DNA of 64,000 nt from Spinacia oleracea (taxonomy: Eukaryota; Streptophyta; Magnoliopsida; Caryophyllales; Amaranthaceae): contig NC_079489.1 in NCBI RefSeq assembly GCF_020520425.1, forward strand, positions 15,710,001-15,774,000, written 5' to 3'. The position numbers were made by a program, and so were the translations under genes. Positions 49,066-62,700 of the stretch are shown here, in pieces (position 1 is the first letter of the stretch; each line of letters opens with the position of its first letter). Under the pieces are notes generated by a model that saw only the letters and a program-made list of their open reading frames with translations, did not search any database and had not been told where the DNA came from.

Positions 49066-50724
49066 AGTAGGTCGGGATAGAAGAAAGAGATTGCATATAT
49101 TTGATTAAAAATTTTGGAGAGAAGAAAATGACAAAAATTTGGGTGAAGTCCTGGTCATGTAGTTGATCAAAAAATAAAGGGTTATACATGATAAGTTGAC
49201 ATGTGGAATGCACCAGAAGTATTTTAATTTTGTCTATTTATTTAATGCACAAGTTTACATATTTGTGTTTCTCCCAACAAAATGATATTGGGCACCCAAT
49301 CACCCATTGGGGGTCTTTGGGTATTGTTGGTCATTGGTGAATTCGAAAAAAGAGAAAGCATTATTTATTTGATAACCAGAGGGTTTTGGTAATGTATGGA
49401 TTTGCCCTAAGTCATTTATTGCCTCATATATCTCATTGCATTTCCCCTTTAATTGGTAACTAGTTTTATGGTGCGTACTACACACAGTGGATATCAAAAT
49501 CCACGTGATGTACTTATTTTGTTTGAAGTACATTAAAATGAATCAAAAAAACATGATAACATGCCACCAAATTCAACAACAAATAAAACCACTTAATGAT
49601 ATGAAGTAGATTTTTTAATATTAAGTTCCGAGCATGGCAAAGACTTCTGCATTTTAGCTCCTGTCATGGTACAAGCTTAAATGGTTAAATTCCTTACCCT
49701 TACAAGCTCAAAATGCAAAAGTCTCTACTTATTTTTCCAGAGAAACGATAACATGTTGTGATTCGAATTTCAGTCGGATGGCTCGCACATATAACAATTG
49801 CGACGCATTTTCCCTTCAAAGACGTTAGGCTTGGTGCGGTGGTTGCTGGAATTGATGTCGGGTGGTGGCCAACATTACGGCGGGAAGGTTGGAGGGGGAA
49901 CAAGGCAAGGGGAAGGTAAATGGTGAAATGGGAAGTAAATATATGAAGAGTATATGAGTAAACGGGTGAGGCGGTGTTTAGCAAGCCTCTTTTGCAATGA
50001 CTACTAGCATTTTGTAGCCACTGTAATTTTATAATCTCAAATGTCCATTACTTACACTTAAATATGCACCATTCAATTAGTTGAGTAGAATCACAAGATT
50101 GTAAAAAAAAAAAAAAAAAGGTATAAATTAATGTTTTGTTACCCCTATCTTCTCTCTTCCCTAACCCTTCCCCAGTCTCCATCTATGACTCTCCAAGAAT
50201 CCATCAATGGTAGTTCGATTTGGCATTATTAATATTTCGCATCTGACACATTACAAAGTTTCTATATTTATTTTTTCTATCTTGAAGTTCCATGAAATTG
50301 AATATATATATAGAATCATACTACTCTATACGTATTATGCAACAGCTTATAGAGTTGTGTGTTGATGAGCATGTGTGACTCAATTGATGTTTTTTTTTTT
50401 CAATCAAGAATAGAAAATCACAGATGGAACCCATTTTCAAATGAAATTTAATTAGCACACAAAAATTTGGAAGTAGATTGATTTGTTGCTCTGAAGAATC
50501 ATGTAAACACTTCCGTTTGCAGTTCATTATTCAACATAGATCAAAAATTGAGAAATAACCGAAAGTAAACGTATTTTCCCTTAACCTATTTTTAGGCAAT
50601 GGTTAAACAAATAAATAACACTAGTATAATACCGGTGCAATTGCACGGGTTGAAAAAAATATTACGATTTATATATGTTTGTATTTCAATCATATTGCCT
50701 AATTATTCAAGTGGAGCGCTAAAA
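49066..50724. other. Intergenic, no gene seen
   Basis: AT-rich DNA. At about 49635-49720 it contains a degenerate copy of the unit that builds the fold-back element at 50725-51594 (CATGGTACAAGCTTAAA), and an A16 run near 50104. Short frames are not supported. Confidence 0.4.
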
Positions 50725-51594
50725 GCCGCCCCATATTACTCAAAATCGCCCCACTATTTTCCCTTATTTTCCATTAATACCCTTACTTAATCTTACATTC
50801 CAATTCTCACACACCACCCCACCACCTCCTGCCACCATCGCCGGGCACTACCTCTGGCCACCACCATCACGTCGTAGGCGACAAATTAACTGGCCGAGTC
50901 TTCACAAGTGTTTTTTTTTGTTCGAATTTTGTTTTAGAAACTTATGCATTTTTAGCTTGTACCATAGTACAGACTTATGAATTTTAAGCTTGTACCATGG
51001 TACAGACTTATGAGTTTTTAGCTTCGACCATGGTATTGACTTATGCAATTTAAGCTTGTACCATGGAAGAAGCTTAAAATTCATAAGGTCGTACCATGGA
51101 AGGGGCTAAAAATTCATAAGTCTCTATTTTTCTCTTCTGATTACATTAAATAAAATGCAACAACAAATCAAAATCTTAAATAATATAGACTTATGAATAT
51201 TTAGCTTGTACCATGGTACAGGCTTTTGAATTTTTAGCTCCTTCCAAGTTACAAGCTTAAACTGCATAAGTCAATACCATGGTCGAAGCTAAAAACTCAT
51301 AAGTCTGTACCATGGTACAAGCTTAAAATTCATAAGCCTGTACCATGGTACAAGCTGAAAATGCATAAGTTTCTAAAAAAAAATCGGACAAAAAAAAAAA
51401 AACTCTTGTAAAGACTCGGCCATTTAGTCGCATACGACGTGATGGTGGTGGCCGGAGGTAGTGGTCGGTGATGGTGGCCGGCAGTGGTGGTTAGATTTGG
51501 GGTGGGTACATGTTGAATGAAGAGGGTAAATAAAGAAGGGTATATGGGTAAATAAATGAAGCAGCCCCATATTACTCAAAACCGCCCCACTATT
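50725..51594. repeat. Fold-back element with palindromic internal units
   Basis: Two 34-bp direct repeats (GCCCCATATTACTCAAAA core) lie at 50725-50758 and 51561-51594. Between them are two long inverted arms centred near 51160. For example ACCACCATCACGTCGTA (about 50860) faces its inverse near 51430, and GGCCGAGTCTT (50893) faces its inverse near 51412. The inner halves of the arms are tandem units of about 32 bp with the palindrome GTACCATGGTAC and TTATGAATTTTAAGCTT. The transcript would form a hairpin of about 350-400 bp. The PWYKLKxHKS-repeat frame at 50902-51084 is a by-product. Confidence 0.75.
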
Positions 51595-53039
51595 AGTGTG
51601 TGCCTTAAAACACTAAACTTATAGTTGCACCCTTTATAGTTAACCAACTACGATATTTTATTTTATTTTGGATTTGTCATACTCATTTTTTTAAAAATAA
51701 AAGTAAAAAGAAATACGTAATATGCGGTCAATCTATATTATACACAACAATCATTTTGATTTCTAAGGTAATTAATTGCAATACATAGCAGTACATAATA
51801 GTTTCAATCCATAGCAGTGCACATCATTTACTACAGACTCATTCAAAAATGTACTGAGCAAAAAAAACATAAAAAACTATAATCAAAGGCAATAATTAAT
51901 TTCTGTCAAGTTGCCAAATGAAGTTTATTTATGATAGGAAATCTACAAAAGTTGGTCTAATTAGAAATTTAAACACAATATTAAAACTCGAAAATAATTC
52001 TTTTTCAATCAATTAGCCATTATCGATCAACTGTTAACATTCTTTCAATACATTCTCATACTCCATTCAAATACAACTCATTATTAGTATATTATGAGTA
52101 AAAATTCATAGAATATGTTATTAGTATATCAGGAGTCAAAATGTAAGAGATTAAGGTTAATAAATCATTAGTGACGAAGATTATAATTTTGAATAAGCAA
52201 AATATATAATACAAGTTGGGGGCAGATGTCCAACATCGATACGGTTAAGTAACATTTGAATAAATTATTCTCTCTTATTTGGATGATGAATTATATTGGT
52301 ATTTTTCTATTTTCATTATTAAATTTTTGAATAGGAATTTTGAATAATACTGCGTAGAATTTAGTACTATACATATATAGGTGTAAAAAGAAAGAAAAAA
52401 AAATTATCAATCTTCGCATATGAAAATTATTGCAAAGAGATTAAATACTTAGGCGTAAGAAAAACAAAAATTTATAATAAAGAGTAGGGATTGGATAATA
52501 TTATTTTTATAGTTAGTGACAAAAAAAATGTAAATATAGCTAGATAGATTATATAGATATAGATTTACATGATATTCATATATTATACATATATAGAAAA
52601 TCGTTTTTATATAAATTAGTAACAATATTGATGAATTCTTTATATAGATATAGATTTACATGATATTTATATATCATACATATATAGAAAATTCTTTATA
52701 TAAGTTAGTAACAATATTGATGAATCTTTAATTCTTTATGGATTTTTCCATATTAGTAATTGTTACCATAAAATTTATCAAGTTAAATATGAAAAAAAAA
52801 TCTATTAATTAATTTTATATTAAAAGAGAGGCGAATCAATGAGTGACATTTGTCATCACCATATTGATTTTCTCTCTTTTAGTATATATATTGATTGATT
52901 GATGATTATTTCTAAATTCCAATGGTTCAGATTCAAGATTAATTATAGTGGCTATATTAGTTGACATTAAAAAGTTCTCCGTATAAATTCAGATAAATTA
53001 GTCCGGCCTATATGTCCTTCTTTACTAATGTTCCATCCT
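51595..53039. other. Intergenic, no gene seen
   Basis: Very AT-rich. It includes a tandem duplication of about 91 bp at 52551-52733 (AGATTTACATGATATT at 52561 and 52652). No coding sequence is supported. Confidence 0.45.
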
Positions 53040-53390
53040 TTTTTTCAAAAACACTCTTACGAGGAGCCTTTTTAAAATTAGCGGGTTGCCAACAATCCTC
53101 TCTTACAGTAACACTTAACACTATCCTGTCTTTAAAAACACTCTTACGAGGAGCCTTTTTCAAATTAGCGGGTCGATAACAATCCTCTCTTACAATAACA
53201 CTTAACACTGTCCTATCTTTCAAAAACACTCTTACGAGGAGCCTTTTTCAAATTAGCGGGTTAACAACAATCATCTCTTACAATAACACTTAACAGTGTC
53301 CTCTCTTTCAAAAACACTCGTATGAGGAGCCTTTTTCAAATTAGCTGGTTGATAACCATCCTCTTTTCGGATAACACTAACACTCACAAT
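53040..53390. repeat. 88-bp minisatellite, four copies
   Basis: ACACTCTTACGAGGAGCC recurs at about 53051, 53138, 53226 and 53314 with periods of 87, 88 and 88 bp. Each unit also has AAATTAGCGGGT and CAATCCTCTCTTACA. Minus-strand frames of repeated peptides (KAPRKSVF) cross it, but the period is not a clean multiple of three, so coding is unlikely. Confidence 0.85.
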
Positions 53391-53404
53391 TAATGGATTT
53401 ATAT

Positions 53405-54298
53405 TAGGGGTGTTCATAAAAAACCGTAGCCGCAAACCGTACCGAAACTGGAATAACCGCACTAAACGGGCGGTAAATCGAACCGAAAAATTAGCATAAA
53501 CGGCTATGGTAACCGAACAGGCAAAAATAACGGTTAAACGGTCGGTTACAATTATAATTTTTGACAAAACGGTTAACCGAAAAAACCAATTTTTTTTTAA
53601 AAAGTATTTAATTTAACTTAGTTGGAAATGACGAAATCACAAAATTGTACTGTAACGGTAAAGTATTTTAGTAAAAAAAAAATTTGTTTGTGCACTACTC
53701 CACTAGCTAATTAGTGTACTTATTTCTTAGCCCATTAGTCCATTATTGAGTAACTTTGTAATTTTGTTTGAACTTGATGAATTTGTGTAATTTTAGACGT
53801 TGTATTGACTTATTTTGTTTAAGTTGATCTTTAATTTAAAAATGTTACGAAGTATTTTTGTAAAAATTAATATAGCCGTTAACCTGACCTGTCAACAATA
53901 CCGCCAAATTATAACAACATTCCATTGACGATGCAGAACAAAATAAGGTATTCCCTTCCATCAAATAAATAAAACCAAGTATTCATCAAAGATGACAATT
54001 ACATTCTACATCCCTATTCAAAGATTACTAGTTTGATCACCTTGTAGCTCTTTTGTTGGCTAATGGTAAATACTAAAAATAACTTATATTACATCGTATA
54101 TTTTTATATTGGGCTGCTAATTGCTACAGTTACTAAAACTATAAAAAATCAAATAACGGTTTATGGTTAATCGGTTAACCGTTTAAATGGTAACCAGTTT
54201 GTAAAAATACCGTTACATTCATGATAATGCCAAACCGTAATTTTCGCTTACCAAACCGAATTAAGTTTCGGGACGGTTAACCATCCATAAACACCCTA
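53405..54298. mobile_element. hAT-like non-autonomous element
   Basis: The ends are TAGGGGTGTTCATAAA and CCATAAACACCCTA. They are inverted and closely similar to the hAT element at 27399-28338. Subterminal regions are rich in AACCG/GGTTAACCG motifs. A matching 8-bp flank duplication is not evident, so the boundaries are less certain. No transposase is present. Confidence 0.65.
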
Positions 54299-54516
54299 GC
54301 TAATACAGTAATACATGATGCGGAAACAGCTAATTTTTATTGAAAACGTTGTTTGCCAAACGCAAGTTACGCAACCCATAAAACTCAAAACCCGCGTTTT
54401 GGGAAAACAGAAAAGGAAAAAAGATATCTTTAAACCACTACCCAACAGTCCAACACTCCCTCCCGGAGCTCACAGTTGAGCTTTCTTCTTCTTCTTCTAA
54501 CTATTTCAAAGACGGG

Positions 54517-57500
54517 ATGTCGACGCGCCACTTATTCCACTCTCACGCGCCGTCTTTTATAACTCACGCGCGCCCTCCTCCTCTTTCCGATGTTTCTTCC
54601 TGTCAAGCTTTCCCAGCCACAGCCATTTCTCAGTGAGTGTAAATTCTAAATTTCATAATTCTTGTCTTAAGTATTTGATTTTTCTTCTTTATAATTTTGC
54701 TATTCAACATTTCGCCTGCTACTGGATATTTGATGAACGATGATAGAGAAACAAAATGTAAGAACTGAGTTTTAGTTTCAATTTAATTTAATTTACCTCT
54801 GAGTTGATTATGGCGAATTTTATGTTAAGATAAGGTTCATTAATTCATTATTAACTTACAAGTTATACATACATGAAACTTGTTTGATTTTAGAGGAGTA
54901 AGAAAGAGGTGATTTGGTAATGTTAATTGAACTAATTTTGGGGTAGAAAGTAAGTTGCTCCTAACAAATGACCTATAGTATATCAGTATATGGATGAGAG
55001 AGAGAATACGGGACGCCATGGCTAAGGATGTTTTTTGGGGGGAGGTGGACATGTTTTTGTTGATCAGGAGAGTTAGAGGAAGAAGTAAAAAGATGAGGGG
55101 TGGAAGAAACTTTTTGATTTACTCGAAGGGTCTTGTCGGGACAACTCACTTACTAGTTGGTGTACTAGCTAAGTAGCTAGCACGAGTAGTTGTATAATGT
55201 ATAAGTGTTCGGGAAATTAGGTGTTGGTTGGTTAAAAGGATATGTACATTGTTAGATAGATGTAGCTACAATAATTTGATTGGTTAAATCTTGGGAAATG
55301 TCATGAGATAAGAGTAGGACTTTTGAGAAATTCACTTGATACCCTTTCACGTTGAAGGTTTCATTATGAAATGTTGATCTTGCTTCTTGTGTGTGTTTGT
55401 GGGATTTGCAATGCATGACATCTACGTCTTTTTGGTTCTTCTTTAGAAGACAGATGGCATTTGCAAATTTGTGTTATATCAACTTTAAGAGCCATAGAAG
55501 ACTGGAGGTTGTTTGTCTTGGTATGTTGGCACCTCGAAAGTTCATGCAAAAGAGGAAAAAAATTGAATCATTCAAAGATTCAGCCGATGAAGCAGATCAA
55601 AAAAACTGGAGAAAACTGATGTTGGAAATTGATGAGACTGGTTCTGCAGTTCCTGTTCTGATAAGTCGAAAGGCCTCCAATGAATCTCTCCCTAAAGATC
55701 TTGTACTTGGAACTTTGGTTAGGTTGAAGCAGTTAAAGAAATGGAATATTGTTGGCGAGGTATTCCCCTCTTGTTTTCCACCCTGTATTCTCATTCTGTT
55801 GATCTTTTGCTAAGAGTTCAGCTCGAGATACTAACTCTCACATGTATCTACTGCATTGACCTGAATTGAAACCATGGCAGTCAGTGCTTTGATATGGCAG
55901 TATTTAGTATGCTAATTGTCTGGCCGTGGACGAAGATGAACTGTGATTTCACTAGTAAACCATGATACAAGAGATAATGACAGTGAATTGGTGTTTCATT
56001 TTTAACCTGCCTTGAGAACCGCAGGGTACTAAAAACTTGCAAATCTCTAGTCGGCCAGCCTAAGAACTTATTGTCTTCTATCACGACTTGTTAATTGGAT
56101 AATGATTATAATATGTGAACTTTAATGGACATCTTGAATGAATAAAAACTCAGAATGAAAGTCAACAAAAGCATTCCAATCTCTCAGATAGTCAGAGACA
56201 AACATCGTATGCTTTTGAGAATTCTGACAGCCAAGTTGTTAAATATGCTAGATCTCCAGGACATTTTCTCTTGATTGAATAAATGATAGCAAGTAGGATG
56301 TTTAGTTGTGTAAGAATTTGGCAATTTACTTTCATTGTTGTGATAGAAGCATAGAGCTGTATTTACAGGATTGTCAAAACTTATATTGGGTGTTATTAAT
56401 AAAGTCTTGCTAGTGATATTTGAGAATGATATTTTATTTTTTTAAGGATAAGTTGGGACGGGACTACTTGGGACTTCTTTTATTTGCATCATGTCAGGTG
56501 CTTTCTCTCTATTTACTTGGCGCTGAAGCACCATACCTGCTGGGGCGAGGACTGCCTAAATCTTAATTTTATGGCCAGTTGGTAACTTAAAGTTAGGGGC
56601 ATACCATTTGAGGTCTTTCTTAAAGTGGGGACATACAATTTAAGCTCTTTGTTTGTTAATTTGTTTAATTCCTTTTGCTTTCTCTATTAAAATTGCTTGC
56701 CCGTAAATCTTAGATTTTTTTTTAATATGCTTTAAAAGTAAAATGTGCTTGAATTTTCTACTTACAAGTAGCATCCATTTTTTCTTCAAGATTCTTGAAT
56801 GGCTACGGACTCAGCAGTGGTGGAACTTCAATGAGATGGATTATGTGATGCTCATCACGGCTTATGGGAAGCAAGGGAACTTTGTAAAAGCTGAGAACTT
56901 ATTCAGCTTCATTAACAAGAAAGGCTATGCTCCAAATGTGGTATCCTACACTTCTCTTATGGAGGCATATGGAAAAGGAGGTCAATACAGTAAAGCCGAG
57001 TCTGTCTTTCGAAGAATGCAGACTTCAGGTCCCGAACCCTCTGCTTTGACATATCAAATAATTCTTAAGATATTTGTTGAGGTAATGCATGTTTTTAATG
57101 TATTGTTTGAGTAATACATCTTTGTTTATCCTTGCTTACTGCCTAAATCTTGCGATTTAACATCGCGTGATTAATTCATGTTTTTAATGAGATCCTCTTA
57201 ATAAATATTTAGCATGTCTTGTCTATGGAATATTTAAAACTCAGAGCCTAGCATTGTGGAAGTAGAGGAGCTTGTTATCATTCTGTTTGGTGTTTTGTTT
57301 TTTATTTATTATGTTTCTGGTGTTTGATAGAGATTTTTTCCTTCTCTTTGAGATCTTAAGAGTGCGGATTTCTGTTCAAGTTTATGTGCATTAGATGTTA
57401 AAGATCTTGCAATGCCCTATACCTGTTTGTTTGTGATTTGAACTCATAAATATGGGTGCTGCAGGGAAACAAGTTCACAGAAGCTGAACAAATTTTTGAG

Positions 57501-60500
57501 AATTTGACCAATGGTGAGAAGTCGCCTTTGAAGCCAGATCAAAAGATGTTCCATATGATGATTTACATGCATAAGAAGGCTGGAAGCTATGAGAAGGCTT
57601 ATAAACTCTTCTCTTTGATGGCTGAACGGGGTATTGAACGGTCCACAGTTACATTCAATAGTCTCATGTCATTTGAAACCAACTACAAGGAAGTTTCACG
57701 TATTTATGACCAGGTAACGTTGAAGAACTAGTCATCATGGTGTTCATTAAATATGTTTTTAGTTGTTGCAAAGTAGATCTTGTTCATGTTGGTCAGTTAA
57801 ACTTTTCAGACTCTTCAAATTTGTTCCGTGCATGTGTCAGCTACATTTTTCCTGTTTTGCATTATTTGTTTCTCTGAAATTGGTGTTAAGAGTATAATCC
57901 ATATGTGACTAGTTATCCCACATTGAAGAAATAGAGAGAGATTGACTAACTTATAGGGTTGGTGGTCACCTATCACCAATTGGTTTTAGGATGGAACCCT
58001 GTGAGGCTTATACGTGGCCAATCTCTTCTCTTGTTCGGGCTCGTGTATGGCCCGGTGAGTTTATCAGTTGGTATCTTGCCAACTGCTTTGGGATAATTAG
58101 AGAGAAATTGGGCAGAACCGCAGAATACCATATCACTTGGGGTCCCAAGGTTACTCTTTTTTCTTTTTCTTCCTCTTGTATTTTTAGTTGTTGGATATTC
58201 ACTTGGTCTCAGGTGGGGACACATCAAAATTTAAATTTCTACGAAGTGCTTGCTACAAAACACACACACACCAACCCTAACGGCCAAAACAACAAGATGT
58301 CAAACACCCCCTTAAGTGTCTGGAACACTTTTGAAATCATTGCTAGATTTTTAACACACCCGCGAAGAGGGTTCTATTGAAATAGCCATTTCAAAATTTC
58401 ATCATTTGGCCTAAATAAAACCGAAAACAAGATTTCATGATACAATAAAAGAAGAAGTATCACTGTATATTTTTCTCACATTTTTCCTCTACAAGATTTG
58501 TTGTTTTGTTAGTTAAAAGTTGGTGTTCCTTATTTTCCTTTGAGTAATGTAATTTTGGCTTGTGTTCCATTCTAATTTTTCTTATTTATTGTGTGGTCAT
58601 TAGATGCAAAAAGCAGGTCTCAGACCAGACGTTGTTAGTTATGCTTTACTCATCCATGCTTATGGGAAAGCTAGACGAGAAGAGGAAGCTTTAGCAGTTT
58701 TTGAAGAAATGTTGGATGCTGGTATCAGGTATTGTGAATTGAAATCATCTTGTGATTCTTGTCAGTGGATTTAGTCTTCTGATGGAAACAACTTAATTTT
58801 GATGTGCTCAAGTTCCAAGATATTGCCTCAATGAAGAACGAAGACTAATTTATGATCACAAGCAAAGTTACTAAAAAAAAGTCTTAAAAAGTTAACGCTA
58901 ATTATAAAACACCGTCAATGGAGTGCATGAAGCTTCATATTATCCTGATGTAGCGTTTGGAAACCCTTTTACTACTTGCTAATTGGCAACTAAGGTGCAT
59001 AAATATTTCGTATGAAGCTGTTTCTAGTTCTGTTCCCTTTGAGGTTTTCTAGTAGAGATCGGGGCTAGTTTTGGTCTATTCCATCCTAGCTACCACAAAT
59101 CTTTCATTGAGGAGATTACTAACTATTTGAGTCATGTGGCCATGTGTTGTTTTCCTGGAAGGCTGAGGGAACTGTAGTTGTCCATTACTTGAGCGTAAGG
59201 GCTAGTGTTTGGATGACCACCTCAAAGTTTCTGTGCTAGATATTTTGTTGTCGGTAATGAATATGTTGTTATTACACGGTTTATTCTTTGTACTAATTTG
59301 TGCAAAGTAGAAATATCCTGACTTGGTGTTCAAACTTGTTCAGTTGTATTTGATTCTTTTGTATCACTTGAAGTCTAGTCTAATTCTTGAGCCGTTGAGG
59401 GTTCGTTGTACTTTGACTTCCAGCTTGTTTGGATAGGAATTTAGCAAGGGAGAGAGAGGAAGGAGAGGAGAGTGAAAGAGAAAACTCATGTGAGGGGTAG
59501 GTGACTAGGTGCTGGGATAGAAGGATTTGGAGGGTACGGAGATGAAGGGGTCTGTTTCCCATTGTTTGGATACCAATTTGGTTGGGTTAATAGTCTTATA
59601 CGTTGAATCTTGTCAGATATTTACAACCATATTTATCTTATTTTGTTATCCACTGAATTGCACTCTCTTCGCCTGTAACTCATTTCAAAATCTTCCTGAG
59701 AATCCTGGATGCTTGCTCAGAGATTCCCTTGGTATTTATGTACGGAGTATATGCTTTTTGTAATATGCATGAGTTCAATGTTTCTCAGACACAGATCCAA
59801 TGTCAGACTAGCTTGATTCCCAGACTACATTAACAACTTATTTCATCTAATTAAACTAACACTAACACATGACATGGCAAAATAGAAAATCTGTAGAGGG
59901 AGAAGAGCCTAAAACTGAAACTACTTTCTCTCTCCTCATATTAGGATAAAGTGTTGAATTAAGCTTGTGCCTCTGCCATCAATTTCATGGTTGTGCATTG
60001 AAAATGGTAGTAAAGTTACTGCAATAAGGGTTTCCACAGTTGCGCCTGCAGCAGTGTTGGTTCTGTGCTGCTTGTGTTGTTCAGCTTCTGTTAAGGCTTG
60101 TTTTATTGGCACACAACTGTTGGCAGAGATAGGTTGTTCAGGAGTGTTGTTTTTTCCTTTAGTAGCTTTTGTATAATTTGTTTTGGTTTGGGAGTTTTGG
60201 CTCCCTTAGGTTGTAATTGTTACTTTGTTGATTCATAGAATTACTTACAAAAAAAACAAGGGGTTCCACCGTTCCACATAACTATGAGGAGGAGCACACA
60301 ACCATGCGGCTTTGCAGGACTGTGCAGACTCACCAAAGAGCTCCAAGTGGTTCTCATATATCAATTCTCTTTTTCCAGGGCTTCTTCTTAGTTAATACTT
60401 TGTCACGTTTCATAAAGATCAATACCTTTTCAATTATGTGACATGAGCAACAAGAATCTAAAACAAAGTATTACCAGAACTTGAAATTTGTGAGTAGTTT

Positions 60501-61621
60501 TAGTAAAAAAAATAAAGAAAACAGAGAATGGCAGTTGGAAAATGAGGAAGAACACTGCTTGTGATGGGATTAGGAGGAAAAGGAAGGTAAGTTAGAACTA
60601 TAAATGTAATAATTACTTTGAAAAGGGGGGTGTACCTAGGTGGCTAGGTGTCATCCGATATTGGAGTTTAGCATGAGTACAAATCAAGATTGTCTATAGT
60701 TTTTATCACTGATGCTACATGTCAGTTATTTTGATTTATAATACATTCTTGTGCTGTTTTTCCCCCCAGGCCGACACATAAAGCTTACAACATATTGCTT
60801 GATGCTTTTGCTATCTCGGGTATGGTGGAGCAAGCTCAAAATGTCTTTAAAAGCATGAGGCGAGATAGGTTGGTTTATTTTCTGATTGTTGGAAAGATCC
60901 ATATTCATATACTGAACAACTGTTTCTGCCATTATATCTTGTGGTTTATTTTCTGATTTGTTGTTAATAAGATGCACCTTTTTGCCCTAAATCATAATGA
61001 TTTTGCATGGTGCAGATAATGATGTAGTTTGTGTGCCAACTTTGTTTCTCATATTATTACAGGTTTACCCCTGATCTATGCTCCTATACAAGTATGCTGT
61101 TAGCATATATAAATGCCTCTGACATGGATGGCGCTGAGAAATTCTTCAAGAGACTGAGAGTAGATGGACTTGAGCCCAACATTATTACTTATGGGACATT
61201 ATTGAAAGGGTACGCGAAAGTAAATAATCTTGAGAAGATGATGGAAACATATGAAGGCATGGTAACTTGTGGGATCAAAGCAAATCAAACAATTTTCACC
61301 ACAATAATGGACGCGTCTGGCAAGAATAAAGATTTCGCAAGTGCTGTGTTTTGGTTTAAGGAGATGGACAATCGTGGGTGTCCTCCTGATCAAAAGGCAA
61401 AGAATATACTCCTGTCATTAGCTAAAACAGAAGAAGAACAAGAGGAAGCTAATGAACTTGTCGGTGGAGGTAATACAAGTTCTCTGATCTCTCAGTACAA
61501 TAGTGATGATGATGATACAGATGAAGCCTATTTTTCCGATGATGAAACGGATGTGAATGTTACCTCAGAATCTTATGAAGAAGAAGTACAGGATGAATTG
61601 ATGGCTAACAATAGTTCATAA
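54517..61621 (+). CDS. P-class pentatricopeptide-repeat protein, plastid-targeted
   Basis: Seven exons: 54517-54632, 55447-55759, 56791-57081, 57465-57713, 58604-58728, 60770-60868, 61063-61621. All introns are GT-AG and the joined frame is open for 583 residues. The first ~50 residues (MSTRHLFHSHAPSF...) are Ser/Arg/His/Pro-rich with few acids, like a plastid transit peptide. Residues about 155-515 are tandem 35-residue PPR motifs, for example DYVMLITAYGKQGNFVKAEN, NVVSYTSLMEAYGKGG, DVVSYALLIHAYGKARREEE and NIITYGTLLKGYAKVNNLEK. There is no E, DYW or SMR domain. The C-terminal ~55 residues are strongly acidic (SDDDDTDEAYFSDDETD). P-class PPR proteins bind organellar RNA in stability, splicing or translation. 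It resembles Arabidopsis At3g59040 by memory; the RNA target is unknown. Confidence 0.92.
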
Positions 61622-62700
61622 CACTAATTAAGGCATGTTGATTCTGAAGTTCTTATACCACAGATCCCATCCGTTCCTGACACATAAATCGAAGTCAACG
61701 ATTTTGCTTGTATATTTCAATCCATAGTTTGTTTAGATTGGCTTGTATTCAGATAGTAAAAGATGTGTTACATATAGCAATATAATTAGAGGTCTCATTT
61801 CAAATTTCCTTGTCAATAGTTACAAATTCTTGTTTAATTGCACTCTTTGACTAACTCCCTTCTCCCTATCCCTAGCCACAAATGAAAAAAGGCTTTTCAG
61901 AGATGAAACAATTGATCAGATATAGAACACAGCAGATGTTGATGGTGCTGCAGAAATCGTCCTGTTTGTTAACCTTAGAAGTTTGGCATAAGATGCTTTT
62001 GGGCCCTATCGGATTTTCCAGGTAGAGGTAAGTGGTTTGGCTAAGTCAAACTATACTTGACTTCAATAATTAGTGTTTCGGTAAACTGATGTTAACTTTT
62101 GTATTCTAGTTTTGGATTGGTTTTTTTTTTTTTTTTGTCATAAGAAGTTACCTTTTTTACTGATATTTTCATTGATCAATATTGATTTGAACTAAATAAA
62201 AACTAACTTTACTAATAAAAAATTAATAATAATACTTTTTATGTTTAAGTTGGGCATTTAAAAATGATTTAAAAAAAATATTAAATGAAGTATATTTCCA
62301 TATTAGGATTTTTTTAATGTTTCTATATTAGATGATCTCTTTCTTCTACTACAAATAACAATCTCTTTCCTTTCATAAAATATAAAAAATGACAATTTCT
62401 TTCCCATGTTTTGTTTGTAAAAACAATAATTTCTTTCCTTTTATAAAAATAGGGTCATTTTTATAAAAAATAATGATCTCGTTCCATATAAATGCTGCAA
62501 CATAATCATGCCCATATCAATTTAGATAAATTTCCATAAGTTACATGGATTTCAACAATTAAATCTAAAAATGTTATATAATGACATCGCTCGGATCACT
62601 CACTAGACAATAAGGATAAAATGCGAAGTTGTACCCCTTTGCATGATCCATCTCGTTTAAGGACAATGACAAATGTAAGAGCTATTTCAACAAAGGACTT
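61622..62700. other. PPR 3' UTR and intergenic spacer
   Basis: The first few hundred bases are likely the 3' UTR of the PPR gene. Bases 62030-62480 are AT-rich with repeated RATTTCTTTCCTTTTATAA-like words (about 62330-62460). No gene is seen. Confidence 0.45.

Noticed and set aside
50902..51400. CRISPR-like regularly spaced repeats
   Set aside because: Units are contiguous and palindromic in inverted arms, without unique spacers, in a plant nuclear context.
53008..53567. Repeat-protein frames on the minus strand (KAPRKSVF units)
   Set aside because: The 87-88-bp period shifts phase between units, and the second frame runs into a hAT-like element; no start context or splice structure.
57890..58380. 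Possible TRIM-like LTR fragment in PPR intron 4 (TTATCCCACATTGAAGAA)
   Set aside because: Only a short motif reminiscent of TRIM LTRs; no matching ends or target duplication found.
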